From positions 1 to 37,116 of the forward strand of contig CABUIX010000020.1 of NCBI GenBank assembly GCA_902491795.1: a stretch of 37,116 bases of DNA. The letters run 5' to 3'. A program made the position numbers and the translations under genes. Below the pieces are notes generated by a model, which made no database searches, had not been told where the DNA came from, and saw only the letters and a list, made by a program, of their open reading frames with translations. Each line of letters starts with the position of its first letter. The stretch's first letter is position 1. This DNA comes from an uncultured Bacteroidales bacterium. Its GTDB lineage: Bacteria > Bacteroidota > Bacteroidia > Bacteroidales > UBA932. Below, one piece after another: positions 24,064 to 33,465 of this stretch.

Positions 24064-25697
24064 ACAAGCTCATTGAAAAGAGCATCAAGGAACATTGGGA
24101 CAACGATGCCCTGTCGAACTACCAGGGCAGCACCCTCAAATACAAGGATGTCGCCCAGAGAATCAAATTCCTTCATATAGCTTTCGAGAAATGCGGGCTG
24201 AAGAAAGGCGACAAGGTGGCGCTGTGCTCACGCAACCAGGCCAACTGGGGAGTATGTTTTCTTGCGTCAACCACCTATGGCGCGGTTCCCGTACCAATAC
24301 TGCATGAATTCAAGGCAGAAAGCATCCACTATCTCGTGAACCATTCCGAAGCCAAGGTGCTTTTCGTCGACGAAGTCCTTTGGGAAGGTCTCTCCGAGAG
24401 CGAGATGCCTGGTCTTGAGGTCATAGTCCGGATGAACAACCTCAAGTTCATCTATGCCAAAAGCCAGGAGCTGCAGGAGATAAGGGACAACATCACGGAC
24501 ATATTCAACAAGCTGTTCCCGAACGGCTTCACCAGGGACGATGTCAACTACTATGAGGACAGCGCCGACGAGCTTGCCATGATCAACTACACATCCGGTA
24601 CATCAGGCTTCTCCAAGGGAGTGATGATTCCATACAGGGCACTGTACTCAAACATCATGTTTGCGATAACGGCCGAGCCCCAGCTTGACAGCAACTCAAA
24701 GGTAGTCGCCATGCTTCCGTCCGCCCACATGTACGGCATGATGTTCGAGTTCCTCTTCGAGATGACCATAGGAATGCATGTCCACTTCCTGACCCGCATA
24801 CCGAGCCCCAAGATAATAATGCAAGCCTTCGCCGACATCAAGCCTGACATTATCATCGCCGTGCCCCTGATCATAGAGAAAGTCTACAAGTCAAAGCTGA
24901 AGCCGATACTTGACCGCAACAGGCTTTTCTTCAAGCTGCCACTGATCGACAAGGTGCTCGAGAGAAAAGTCTGCCACGAACTGGTCAATGCCTTCGGCGG
25001 CAAGTTCGAGGAGATAATCCTCGGAGGCGCGGCCTTCAATCCGGAAGTGGAGTCATTCTTCCACAAGATAAACTTCCCCTACACCGTAGGCTACGGAATG
25101 ACTGAATGCGCCCCCATCATCACCTACGCGCACTGGAACGAAACCAAGCTGCTCTCCTGCGGAAAGGCTGCGCTCAACATGAAGATACGCATAGATTCAA
25201 CTGATCCTGAAAATGTTCCAGGCGAGGTGCAGGTACTCGGTCCAAACGTATTCCTCGGCTACTACAAGAACGAGGAAGCCACAAAGGCATCCTTCACCGA
25301 AGACGGATGGTTCAGGACAGGAGACATGGGCGTCATCGACAAGGACGGATACCTCTTCCTGAGAGGCCGCTCAAAGTGCATGATCCTTGGAGCCAACGGA
25401 CAGAACATCTATCCCGAGGAGCTTGAGGCCGTAATCAACAACGTGACCTACGTGGTTGAGTCCCTCGTGATCGAGGACAAGGGAGGCCTCACCGCCCTGA
25501 TATACCCTGACTACCATCAGGGAGAGCTGGACGGTCTCGACAGCACCATGCTCGAGAAGAGACTCACCGACGCATTGCCGGAAATCAACAGGATACTCCC
25601 GGCCTATGCACAGATACGCCGGATCGAATTCATGCCCGAAGACTTTGAGCGCACTCCAAAACGCAGCATCAAACGCTATCTCTACCAGCGATCATAA
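24045..25697 (+). CDS. AMP-dependent acyl-CoA synthetase/ligase (long-chain type)
   Basis: The enzyme should activate a carboxylic acid (probably a fatty acid) with ATP and CoA. Motifs seen are the P-loop YTSGTSGFSKG at residues 182-192, GYGMTECAP near 350, WFRTGDMG near 425 and the final KRSIKRYLY lysine region near the C-terminus. At 550 residues it is full length. The start overlaps the preceding lipoprotein gene by 19 bases, and its stop overlaps the deaminase start (TAATG). Fatty acid chain length cannot be judged. Confidence 0.88.
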   Translation: MEFQSVNKLIEKSIKEHWDNDALSNYQGSTLKYKDVAQRIKFLHIAFEKCGLKKGDKVALCSRNQANWGVCFLASTTYGAVPVPILHEFKAESIHYLVNHSEAKVLFVDEVLWEGLSESEMPGLEVIVRMNNLKFIYAKSQELQEIRDNITDIFNKLFPNGFTRDDVNYYEDSADELAMINYTSGTSGFSKGVMIPYRALYSNIMFAITAEPQLDSNSKVVAMLPSAHMYGMMFEFLFEMTIGMHVHFLTRIPSPKIIMQAFADIKPDIIIAVPLIIEKVYKSKLKPILDRNRLFFKLPLIDKVLERKVCHELVNAFGGKFEEIILGGAAFNPEVESFFHKINFPYTVGYGMTECAPIITYAHWNETKLLSCGKAALNMKIRIDSTDPENVPGEVQVLGPNVFLGYYKNEEATKASFTEDGWFRTGDMGVIDKDGYLFLRGRSKCMILGANGQNIYPEELEAVINNVTYVVESLVIEDKGGLTALIYPDYHQGELDGLDSTMLEKRLTDALPEINRILPAYAQIRRIEFMPEDFERTPKRSIKRYLYQRS

Positions 25698-26101
25698 TGA
25701 ACAAGTTCGACGACAAATACATAGCGATGGCCCAGATATGGGCAGGCAATTCATACTGCAAGCGCAGGCAGGTCGGAGCCCTGATCGTCAAGGACAACAT
25801 GATAATCTCCGACGGCTACAACGGAACGCCTTCGGGATTTGAAAACATCTGCGAAGACGAAAACGGCATAACCAAGCCCTATGTGCTTCATGCCGAGGCC
25901 AATGCAATCACCAAGGTGGCGAAGTCAGGCAACAGTTCGGAAGGAGCGACCCTCTATGTGACGGCAGCCCCGTGCATCGAATGTTCCAAGCTCATAATCC
26001 AGGCCGGCATCAAAAGAGTCGTCTACAGGGATGAATACCGTCTGACCGACGGAGTCGATCTCCTGCGCAAGGCAGGTATCGAAGTTGAAAAAGTAAATTG
26101 A
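25697..26101 (+). CDS. Deoxycytidylate (dCMP) deaminase-like protein
   Basis: A 134-residue zinc-dependent deaminase, predicted to convert dCMP to dUMP for dTTP synthesis. Zinc ligands are His in LHAEANA (near residue 56) and two cysteines in APCIECSKL. The N-terminal QVGALIV and NGTPSG segments fit dCMP deaminases better than cytidine deaminases. The ATG overlaps the ligase stop, and the S41 protease gene follows four bases after its stop. Confidence 0.88.
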   Translation: MNKFDDKYIAMAQIWAGNSYCKRRQVGALIVKDNMIISDGYNGTPSGFENICEDENGITKPYVLHAEANAITKVAKSGNSSEGATLYVTAAPCIECSKLIIQAGIKRVVYRDEYRLTDGVDLLRKAGIEVEKVN

Positions 26102-26105
26102 TTGA

Positions 26106-27623
26106 ATGAAAAGGTCATTATTGGTGGCGCTGCTCGGCGTCGCAATCGGAATACTGGCCACGCTGACAGTGCAGCGCTTCAGCGGAAGGCCGGGACAGCT
26201 CAAGGCCGGAAGCGGCTGGCACAAGGTCGAACTGATACTTGAGAGCATCGACGAAAACTACGTCGATTCAGTCGACCACAAGAAAGTTACCGACGCTATC
26301 GCCGCTGCAGCACTGTCTGCACTTGATCCGCATTCGGTATACATGCTGCCACAGACTCTTGAAGCGTCCGAAGAAGACCTTGCCGGCAACTTCGACGGGA
26401 TAGGCATACAGTTCAACGTGCCCAACGACACCGCCGTGGTAATAGAAGTAATTCCTGGCGGGCCGTCTGAAAAAATCGGCTTGCAGCCTGGAGACAGGCT
26501 CATCAAGGTCGACACCACCGTGATTGCCGGGGTCCAGTTCCCGCAGGACAGCATGGTCCGCCGTATAAAGGGCAAGGCCGGCTCGAAGGTAACCGTTACC
26601 GTTCAGCGGGGAGACGAGACCATTCCCTTCGAGATCACCCGCGGCAAGATTCCGACGCACTCCGTCGATGCCGCCTTCATGGTCAATGACACGACCGGCT
26701 ATATCCGGCTCTCAAAGTTCTCCAGAACCACGGCTCAGGAGTTCCTGGTGTCCGGAACAGAACTGCTCGCCCAAGGCATGAAAAACCTGATTCTCGACCT
26801 GCGCAACAATTCCGGAGGATTCCTTGACCAGGCCCTGATGCTCTCCAACATGTTCCTCAAGAAAGACGACCCGATCGTCTATATGGAGGGGCTGCACCGC
26901 AAGCGTGAAGACTTCAAGGCCGACGGCAACGGACTGATGCAGGACATCAGGCTCAGCGTCCTGATCAATGAAGGGACTGCCTCGTCGAGCGAAATCCTCG
27001 CCGGAGCCCTTCAGGACAACGGCCGGGCAACTATTGTCGGAAGGCGCTCGTTCGGCAAGGGGCTGGTGCAGGAGCCGTTCTATTTCACCGACGGATCCGG
27101 AATGCGCATCACGGTGGCAAGGTTCTACACCCCTTCAGGACGCTGCATACAGAAGCCGTACACCGAAGATTATGACTATGAGGTGCTCAAGCGCTACGAC
27201 AGCGGGGAAATGGTCAGCGCCGACAGCATGAGGATCGAGGACGGAGGAATACTTCCGGACGTGTTCGTCTCCATCGACACCACCAAGGCAGGAAAATTCT
27301 ATATTGACTGCAACCGCAAGGCGACCACAATGCGCTTTGCCTCAGCATATTTCGACGCCCACAAGGACGAGTTGCTCGGCATTGACGACTACACTTCTCT
27401 GCTGGACTATCTCGACAGGGCCGGCCTTGAGGCGCAGTTCCTCAAATTCGCAAAAGACAAGGACAAACTCGTCCCCTCGTCCGCCGAATGGGCAGCCGAC
27501 AAACAATATATCATGACGCAGGTGCGCGCGCTCGTCGGAAGGTACTCAAAACTCGGCGACAACGCCTACTACCACCTCTTCCTCAAGACTGACGACTGTT
27601 TCAAGGCCGCGGAACAAATCTGA
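26106..27623 (+). CDS. S41 family C-terminal processing peptidase
   Basis: A periplasmic serine protease of the Tsp/CtpA type, 505 residues, with an N-terminal membrane or signal helix (about 3-22). A PDZ domain spans about residues 85-170, and the S41 core has the catalytic Ser in GTASSSEILAG (about 293-295) and Lys318 in RSFGKGL. The C-terminal about 130 residues form an extension. The gene follows the deaminase by four bases and ends just before a strong terminator. Confidence 0.93.
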   Translation: MKRSLLVALLGVAIGILATLTVQRFSGRPGQLKAGSGWHKVELILESIDENYVDSVDHKKVTDAIAAAALSALDPHSVYMLPQTLEASEEDLAGNFDGIGIQFNVPNDTAVVIEVIPGGPSEKIGLQPGDRLIKVDTTVIAGVQFPQDSMVRRIKGKAGSKVTVTVQRGDETIPFEITRGKIPTHSVDAAFMVNDTTGYIRLSKFSRTTAQEFLVSGTELLAQGMKNLILDLRNNSGGFLDQALMLSNMFLKKDDPIVYMEGLHRKREDFKADGNGLMQDIRLSVLINEGTASSSEILAGALQDNGRATIVGRRSFGKGLVQEPFYFTDGSGMRITVARFYTPSGRCIQKPYTEDYDYEVLKRYDSGEMVSADSMRIEDGGILPDVFVSIDTTKAGKFYIDCNRKATTMRFASAYFDAHKDELLGIDDYTSLLDYLDRAGLEAQFLKFAKDKDKLVPSSAEWAADKQYIMTQVRALVGRYSKLGDNAYYHLFLKTDDCFKAAEQI

Positions 27624-27654
27624 CGCGGCGTGAGGGACCGGAATTTGCATATAT

Positions 27655-27690
27655 GTCCCGGCCTGACGACAAGGGGCCGGGACTTTTTTT
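27655..27690 (+). terminator. Rho-independent terminator after the S41 gene
   Basis: GTCCCGGCC at 27655-27663 pairs perfectly with GGCCGGGAC at 27675-27683, followed by seven T. It closes the lipoprotein-ligase-deaminase-protease transcript. Confidence 0.92.
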
Positions 27691-27705
27691 GCAGAATTAT
27701 TTGCC

Positions 27706-29307
27706 ATGACTATACCTCTCATATTCACTGCCATCATAATAACGGTCTGCGTTCTGCTGAACAATGCGTCCAACAGGATGGGTATCCCCGTGCTGCTGGC
27801 CTTCATGCTGTTCGGAATGGCCTTCGGCAACAATGGCCTTGTACCTGTAAGATTCGAGGACTATTCAGTAACAGAAGACATTGCTACCGTGGCACTGATC
27901 TTCATAATCTTCTATGGGGGTTTCGGCACCCGCTGGCAGGCTGCCAGGAGCGCAGCTCTTCCGGCCGGACTGCTGGCAAGCGCAGGCGTCGTGCTTACTG
28001 CCGGACTGACAGGAGCGTTCTGCCATTATGTCCTGAAATGGGGATGGCTTGAAAGCCTCCTGATGGGTTCAGTAATCAGTTCAACCGATGCGGCATCCGT
28101 GTTTTCAATTCTGCGTTCACGCAAATTGGGGCTCAAGAACAACACGGCTCCCCTGCTGGAAATCGAAAGTGGCTCCAACGACCCGTTCTCCTATATGCTC
28201 ACGATCATAATGATGACCATGATGGACGGAAGCATCGGAGCCGGAAAAGTCGTCTGGATGCTGTTTGCACAACTTGCATTCGGTGCAGGACTGGGAGTGC
28301 TGATCGCCAAACTTTGCACAATTGCTTTGAAACGCATTCACTTCAGCACCTCAGGATTCGATTCGCTGTTCATGCTTGCAGCGGCAATGTTCTCATACGC
28401 CATACCTTCTGCAGTAGGCGGCAACGGATACCTGGGAGCATACATCGCCGGAATCATCATAGGGAATTCGGACATTCCAGGCAAGAAAAACCTGGTCGGA
28501 TTCTTCGACGGCATAACCGGACTCATGCAGGTGATCGTGTTCTTCCTTCTCGGTCTGATGGCCCGTCCGGCAATGATGCACAAGGTAATTGTCCCCGCCG
28601 TAGGAATCTTCCTGTTCATGCTCATTGTAGCAAGACCCGCAGCTGTGGCCATCATAACCGCCCCGTTCCGCAAATTCGGCCTGCGGCAGCAGATGTGCAT
28701 TTCGTTCGCGGGACTCAGGGGTGCGGCGTCCATAGTTTTCGCGATATTCGCCACAATGGACAACAACGCCCTCAGCAACGACATCCTCAACATCGTCTTC
28801 TGCATCGTGCTGCTTTCGATAGGAATCCAGGGTTCGCTGCTCCCGATCGTCTCCAAAAAACTCGGCATGATCGACAGTGAGAACGATGTCATGAAGACAT
28901 TCAACGACTTCTCCGAAGAGGCGAACCTGTCGTTCAGCGAGATCTCCATCACGGCCGACAATCCATGGAAAGACAAGAAAGTGAAGGAAATAGTGAAGCC
29001 GAGGAACATGCTGTTCTGCATGGTGATCCATCCCGACGGAAACTCAGACGTGCCCAACGGCGACACCGTCCTGACCGAAGGTGACAAGCTGATCATGTGC
29101 AGCAAGACATACCACAGCGAAAAGACCCTGAAGCTCGCCGAGCATACTGTTGCCGAAAAGGACAAATACGCCGGGAAGAAGATCCGGGACTGCGACACCG
29201 GCAGAGACCAGATAGTCCTTGTACGCCGCAAGGGGAACGACATCATCCCCAACGGGGAAACCGTCCTGCTTCCAGGGGACCTTCTCTACCTCAACCTGGC
29301 AAGGTAG
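27706..29307 (+). CDS. Potassium/proton antiporter, CPA1 type with TrkA-C domains
   Basis: A 533-residue inner-membrane protein with about 12 helices in residues 1-385, the CPA1 fold, including the SSTDAASVFSIL region (near residue 126) used for ion binding. The cytoplasmic C-terminus (about 400-533) contains two TrkA-C-like repeats (each with NG and LxxGD patterns), as in NhaP2/CvrA, which regulate K+ export by ligand. Ion choice cannot be proven from sequence. The ATG follows the terminator by 15 bases. Confidence 0.87.
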   Translation: MTIPLIFTAIIITVCVLLNNASNRMGIPVLLAFMLFGMAFGNNGLVPVRFEDYSVTEDIATVALIFIIFYGGFGTRWQAARSAALPAGLLASAGVVLTAGLTGAFCHYVLKWGWLESLLMGSVISSTDAASVFSILRSRKLGLKNNTAPLLEIESGSNDPFSYMLTIIMMTMMDGSIGAGKVVWMLFAQLAFGAGLGVLIAKLCTIALKRIHFSTSGFDSLFMLAAAMFSYAIPSAVGGNGYLGAYIAGIIIGNSDIPGKKNLVGFFDGITGLMQVIVFFLLGLMARPAMMHKVIVPAVGIFLFMLIVARPAAVAIITAPFRKFGLRQQMCISFAGLRGAASIVFAIFATMDNNALSNDILNIVFCIVLLSIGIQGSLLPIVSKKLGMIDSENDVMKTFNDFSEEANLSFSEISITADNPWKDKKVKEIVKPRNMLFCMVIHPDGNSDVPNGDTVLTEGDKLIMCSKTYHSEKTLKLAEHTVAEKDKYAGKKIRDCDTGRDQIVLVRRKGNDIIPNGETVLLPGDLLYLNLAR

Positions 29308-29339
29308 CGGAACGCCTGATTATTCGACATCTCAAAATT

Positions 29340-32300
29340 TTATGCGTTCTTCCTGCTCTTGCCGCCACGACGGAATTCCGACGGGAGCATCCCGAATTCA
29401 TTCATAAAGCACTGCCGGAAATATATTATGCTGCCGATACCGACACTCCATGCTGCTTCGGACACATTGCATCCGCCTTTCGACAGCAGCTCTTTCGCCT
29501 TGTGCATACGCATCTTCCGTATGAACTCATTGGCGGAAAGCCCGGTAAGGCTCTTGAGTTTGCGGTATAAAGTTGAATTGCTCATGTTCATCTTGTCCGC
29601 CAGAAAAGAGACATCAAGTGATTCTGAGGACATATTCTCATCAACGAGACCGGTTATTTTCTTGAGAAATTCCTTGTCTACCTCATTGAATCCTGTCTCA
29701 GTGTCATTAATGGATGAAGAAGAGCCAATGGATGAAGCAAACCGGCTTACGAGCCTGCTGCGTGACTCCATAATGTTGCGTATCCTGCTCTTCAGCAGTT
29801 CTCCCGTAAACGGTTTGACCAGATACGAGTCGGCGCCGGCCTTATAGCCTTCGTTTCTGTCATCAATTGATCCCTTGGCGGTCAACAGTATCACAGGAAT
29901 ATGGCTGAACCTCATGTCCTGTTTGACCATGCGGCACAGTTCAAGACCGTCAATTACCGGCATCATTATGTCGGATATTATCAGATCAGGATTACATTCC
30001 ACAATACGGGAATATGCCTCAGAGCCATTGTGCGCCTTATATACCGAGAACCCGGAGTCTTCCAAAGTGTCAGCAATATATGAACATATGTCTTCATTGT
30101 CTTCCGCAACGACGACGATATTGCCAACTGGTGCAGCATCAACCGTATTTTCAACATCTGACGTAATTTCCTGCGAAGTAGTATCTTCCAAAGGAATCAC
30201 GACCCTGAAATTGCTCCCGTGGCCCACCTTGCTCTCAACCTCAACTGTTCCTTTCTGCAGAGCCACAAGACTTTTTACAAGAGAAAGGCCGATTCCGGTC
30301 CCTTGGACACACTTGCCGTCTTTAACTTGATAATATCTGTCAAAAATATGTGAGATCTGATCCTCTGCTATTCCACAACCTGTATCCGAAACTATTATCT
30401 CTGCTGAACGCACCCCGTTAACCGTCAATGGATACATATTAAGACATATTACGCCCGACGGTGTAAATTTGAACGCGTTGGAAAGGAGATTGTTGAGAAT
30501 AACCGTAACGATTTCTGCATCGAACACTCCAAAGATACCCTTGGTGACATTCATGCGGAACTTTACTGAAGGATTCGTCTTAGACTCAAAAAAGACATTG
30601 CCTGCGCTTTCCACAACAGAGCTCAAGTCTCCCGGCCGAAGCGAAATCTCATAATTTGAGGTCTCGACCTTTCGGAAATCCAGAAGGCGGTTCACAAGTT
30701 CCAGGAGACGGTCAACATTCTTGCTCAATGAAAGGACCTTCCGGTGAGCACTTTCGGTAAGTCCTCCGTCGTGCTTCAGATCATCCACCGGCCCGGCTAT
30801 AAGCGTGAGAGGGGTACGCAGCTCATGCGCAATGTTGGTATAGAATCTAAGCCTCTCTTCATTTGCTTCCTTCGCCATCTTGACCGCCTCCTGTTCGCAA
30901 CGCAGGCTGTTCTCCCTTTCATTCTTGCGACGGACATATTCCGCTAAAAACCAAATTGCAGAAGCGGCAAGAAGAACGTAAACGACCCAAGAAACAGGGC
31001 TCCACCAGAAAGGATATGATATTCTGATATTCAGGCGGCTGACAGGACCGAATTCCTCGTCCCGTATCCTCGCCTTGACCATCACGGAGTGTCGGCCTGA
31101 AGAAAGGTCCCTAAGATTGATGTTGTTGGACCCAACAGGAAACCATGCACTGTTGTCTATCTTTCCGTAATAGTTCACAACCTCCGACAGACCGTAGTCA
31201 TCCACAGAAAACGTGAGCACGAAGTCACCATTTTTCCATGACATGTCAAATCCGTCAAGTCCAGCTATGTCCATAGCCTTGTAAGTGTGATCCGAAATAT
31301 CGGCGCCATGGGACAGTAATTCCCTGAAGGAAACTCCCGGAGAGATATCAGGATACTCCAGTTCCTCAGGGATGAAGCCCACAAGACCCTCGGTGCTGCC
31401 AAAAAGCATATACCCCTCCTTGTTTACTGCACAAGAATTCCCGTTGAAGTTCCCTATGGGAAAAGCTCTGTCACTATGGTTACGATATTCCTTTACCGCA
31501 CCATTCTCCAAATCTAGCAGACAAACTGAAAGATTGGTGCTGAACCACAACTTGCCGTTATGGTCCAATGTCAAGGCATTTATAACATCGGATGAAATTC
31601 CGTCAGCCATGGTCAGAATCCTCGAAATTCGTATGTTACTGCCATCCCGTTCAAAACAAATAAGACCTTCTCCCGTTGCGGCATAAACCTTTTCTCCCAC
31701 GCAAAGCAAGGCTGACACAAGATTTGACTGTAAACCGTTTTCGATATTGAACCTTGCGATCTCGTTCATCTCCCTGTCAAAAACCATCAGGCCGCTGCTG
31801 AATGAGCCCACCCATAGATTACCACTGGTATCTTGACACAGACATCGCAGATAGCTTTCCGGTAACAAATCTCTTGCCGAGTATCTTTCAAGTATGGTCC
31901 TTGACTTCCTGTCGACCAAATAGAGCCCGGAATGTGCTCCAATCCATATCTTGTCCCCACTTTCCAAGAAACAGATGGCCTCAATAATGTCAACTGTCTG
32001 CCTCCTGGAGAAACAACAGTCCGCAACAACAGTCATCCCGTTGAAAGAACCCACCCATATGTCTCCCGAAGAATCCTGAAACAAGCCGGTTATAGTCTTG
32101 TCCGTAAGAATATGGTCAGTTGAAATCCGGCATCTGGAAAGACTTTCGTCCAGCACATCAATTCCTCCCCCGTGGGTGCCAACCAAGAGTTTTCCATCAT
32201 TCAAAGCCGCAACAGCAGTAACATTCGTCGCCGACAACACTTCAGGAGCTGAAATCATGTTGAATCCTTGCACCTCTTTGCCAACGAACAACACTCCGCG

Positions 32301-32486
32301 CCCATAACTTCCTATCCACAAATTGCCGAACCCATCCTCGCACATATCCCTGACAGGAAGGTTGGAAATCTCCGCCGCCTCAGAGAACGGCACAAAATGC
32401 GGACATCTTGAAAGCATATCAAGATCAGCGGTCCATACTCCCATATAATTCGGAGAGACATAGATGCGTCTGTCTCTAGTGACCAT
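29340..32486 (-). CDS. Hybrid two-component regulator, C-terminal part (propeller, Y_Y_Y, kinase, REC, AraC)
   Basis: This is the larger part of a hybrid two-component sensor (HTCS), used by Bacteroidales to sense oligosaccharides and activate glycan genes. As written from the ATG at 32486 it has 1048 residues: propeller repeats (about 1-380), a Y_Y_Y domain (about 420-490), one membrane helix (about 500-518), HisKA with the His in AHELRTP (about 555), HATPase (about 655-770, with SDTGCGIA), REC with Asp in SDIMMP (about 795-910) and an AraC-type HTH at the end (about 940-1040). The frame is open upstream to 32567, and the N-terminal part follows in another frame, so one gene has been split by a one-base shift. 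Confidence 0.9.
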   Translation of the reverse strand: MVTRDRRIYVSPNYMGVWTADLDMLSRCPHFVPFSEAAEISNLPVRDMCEDGFGNLWIGSYGRGVLFVGKEVQGFNMISAPEVLSATNVTAVAALNDGKLLVGTHGGGIDVLDESLSRCRISTDHILTDKTITGLFQDSSGDIWVGSFNGMTVVADCCFSRRQTVDIIEAICFLESGDKIWIGAHSGLYLVDRKSRTILERYSARDLLPESYLRCLCQDTSGNLWVGSFSSGLMVFDREMNEIARFNIENGLQSNLVSALLCVGEKVYAATGEGLICFERDGSNIRISRILTMADGISSDVINALTLDHNGKLWFSTNLSVCLLDLENGAVKEYRNHSDRAFPIGNFNGNSCAVNKEGYMLFGSTEGLVGFIPEELEYPDISPGVSFRELLSHGADISDHTYKAMDIAGLDGFDMSWKNGDFVLTFSVDDYGLSEVVNYYGKIDNSAWFPVGSNNINLRDLSSGRHSVMVKARIRDEEFGPVSRLNIRISYPFWWSPVSWVVYVLLAASAIWFLAEYVRRKNERENSLRCEQEAVKMAKEANEERLRFYTNIAHELRTPLTLIAGPVDDLKHDGGLTESAHRKVLSLSKNVDRLLELVNRLLDFRKVETSNYEISLRPGDLSSVVESAGNVFFESKTNPSVKFRMNVTKGIFGVFDAEIVTVILNNLLSNAFKFTPSGVICLNMYPLTVNGVRSAEIIVSDTGCGIAEDQISHIFDRYYQVKDGKCVQGTGIGLSLVKSLVALQKGTVEVESKVGHGSNFRVVIPLEDTTSQEITSDVENTVDAAPVGNIVVVAEDNEDICSYIADTLEDSGFSVYKAHNGSEAYSRIVECNPDLIISDIMMPVIDGLELCRMVKQDMRFSHIPVILLTAKGSIDDRNEGYKAGADSYLVKPFTGELLKSRIRNIMESRSRLVSRFASSIGSSSSINDTETGFNEVDKEFLKKITGLVDENMSSESLDVSFLADKMNMSNSTLYRKLKSLTGLSANEFIRKMRMHKAKELLSKGGCNVSEAAWSVGIGSIIYFRQCFMNEFGMLPSEFRRGGKSRKNA

Positions 32487-32544
32487 TATAGAATATATCC
32501 TGCCTGAGGGCAGACCGGAATTACTCTCATCATATACCTTAAAG

Positions 32545-33303
32545 TCATTCGACAGGCCTGAACAGAGCTAGTCCATTGCTCGTCCCCACCCAAATATTAT
32601 TGTCCAGATCCTTGTACACACATCCTATAACATCAGAAGGAAGAGAGGAAGAATCTTCAGGATCATGACAAAAATTGACCGCGGTCATATTTTCGGGATC
32701 CAATACCGTAAGGCCTTTATTGTAATGACCGATATATATTTTTCCGTCATTACCAATAGCGAAGCTTATCGTCATCCAGTCTTCCATGCCACTGACCGTG
32801 TTGGAATTGTAATGTATATATCTTCCACTGGAAACTTCATACTTTTCAATACCCCTTCTGAAAGTGCTGAACCAGATGTTTCCTTCATCGTCCTGCTCAA
32901 TATGGGTTATCTCACGGGATATAAGAGAACTGCTATCCGTCAAATCAGGGACGAAAATTTCCGCACTGCCATCTGAACAATCATACATGGAAACGCCAAA
33001 ACGCTGTGTTGCAGCCCAGACCCTGTCTGCATACCGGTCTGATATCACGTCATTTAGGGCATTTCCAGGCAGTATGCCCATATTCTTGGTATAATTCTTT
33101 ATCCTAACGCCATCGAAACTGTTCATTCCCTCCTCCGTCCCTATCCATACCGTTCCATCTCTGTCAATGTCAACAGAAACTATATAATCATTGGACAGTC
33201 CGTTTTCGGTTCTTAACATCTTGACCAGGCGTTTGCTGTTCCAAGCTCCAAGATTCTGAACTGTCAGCAAGACAGTCATCAGAATTATTACCACTTTCTT
33301 CAT
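32545..33303 (-). CDS. Hybrid two-component regulator, N-terminal part (signal peptide and propeller start)
   Basis: The first 252 residues of the same regulator. They begin with a signal peptide (MKKVVIILMTVLLTVQNLGAW) and contain propeller-repeat patterns such as DGTVWIGTEEG and DNNIWVGTSNG. The frame ends at a TGA at 32545-32547, while the downstream part continues in the +1 frame. I chose the ATG at 33301-33303; an in-frame ATG eight codons earlier is possible. A -7 box lies 21 bases upstream. Confidence 0.85.
   Translation of the reverse strand: MKKVVIILMTVLLTVQNLGAWNSKRLVKMLRTENGLSNDYIVSVDIDRDGTVWIGTEEGMNSFDGVRIKNYTKNMGILPGNALNDVISDRYADRVWAATQRFGVSMYDCSDGSAEIFVPDLTDSSSLISREITHIEQDDEGNIWFSTFRRGIEKYEVSSGRYIHYNSNTVSGMEDWMTISFAIGNDGKIYIGHYNKGLTVLDPENMTAVNFCHDPEDSSSLPSDVIGCVYKDLDNNIWVGTSNGLALFRPVE
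32548..32567 (-). other. One-base frameshift site splitting the regulator
   Basis: The N-terminal frame stops at 32545-32547, and the C-terminal frame has a TAG at 32568-32570, so the shift lies in these 20 bases. Removing one base (for example within GGCCTG) joins GLALF to SNDFKVYDESNSGLPSGRI, a normal propeller blade boundary. The whole span 29340-33303 is 3964 bases, one more than a multiple of three, matching a single inserted base. Confidence 0.85.
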
Positions 33304-33324
33304 TACAAGGATTATATGCACAGA

Positions 33325-33332
33325 CAAATTTA
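33325..33332 (-). promoter_or_regulatory. -7 box (TAAATTTG) for the regulator gene
   Basis: The minus strand reads TAAATTTG, a TAnnTTTG match, 21 bases before the ATG at 33303. It overlaps the first of two ACAAATT direct repeats (33324-33330 and 33336-33342). Confidence 0.45.
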
Positions 33333-33386
33333 TTTACAAATTCTTCATTTTAAATATGTTTTTAATTCATTGATTGATTTGCACTC

Positions 33387-33394
33387 TATATTTG
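33387..33394 (+). promoter_or_regulatory. -7 box (TATATTTG) for the DUF5107 gene
   Basis: TATATTTG fits TAnnTTTG and lies 71 bases before the ATG at 33466, leaving a leader of about 65 bases. No well-spaced -33 element is seen, as expected of an activator-dependent promoter. Confidence 0.5.
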
Positions 33395-33465
33395 AAATAA
33401 TACAGACCCATTTAACGGAAAGCTTTAATTATTATCGTGGCAGTATACCACTAATAATAACCAAT

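Noticed and set aside
28338..29252. Minus-strand open frame opposite the antiporter gene
   Set aside because: A shadow of the antiporter; no recognisable protein signature, while the antiporter frame is complete.
32545..32570. Programmed +1 frameshift in the regulator
   Set aside because: No slippery codon of the RF2 type: GAA before TGAC re-pairs poorly in the +1 frame, so a mutation or error is more likely.
33316..33465. Longer N-terminus for the DUF5107 protein from an upstream ATG
   Set aside because: The extra 50 residues come before an ideal signal peptide and include the promoter box region.
33304..33465. A small gene or RNA in the divergent regulator/enzyme gap
   Set aside because: No start plus coding pattern in either strand; the AT-rich content fits promoters.
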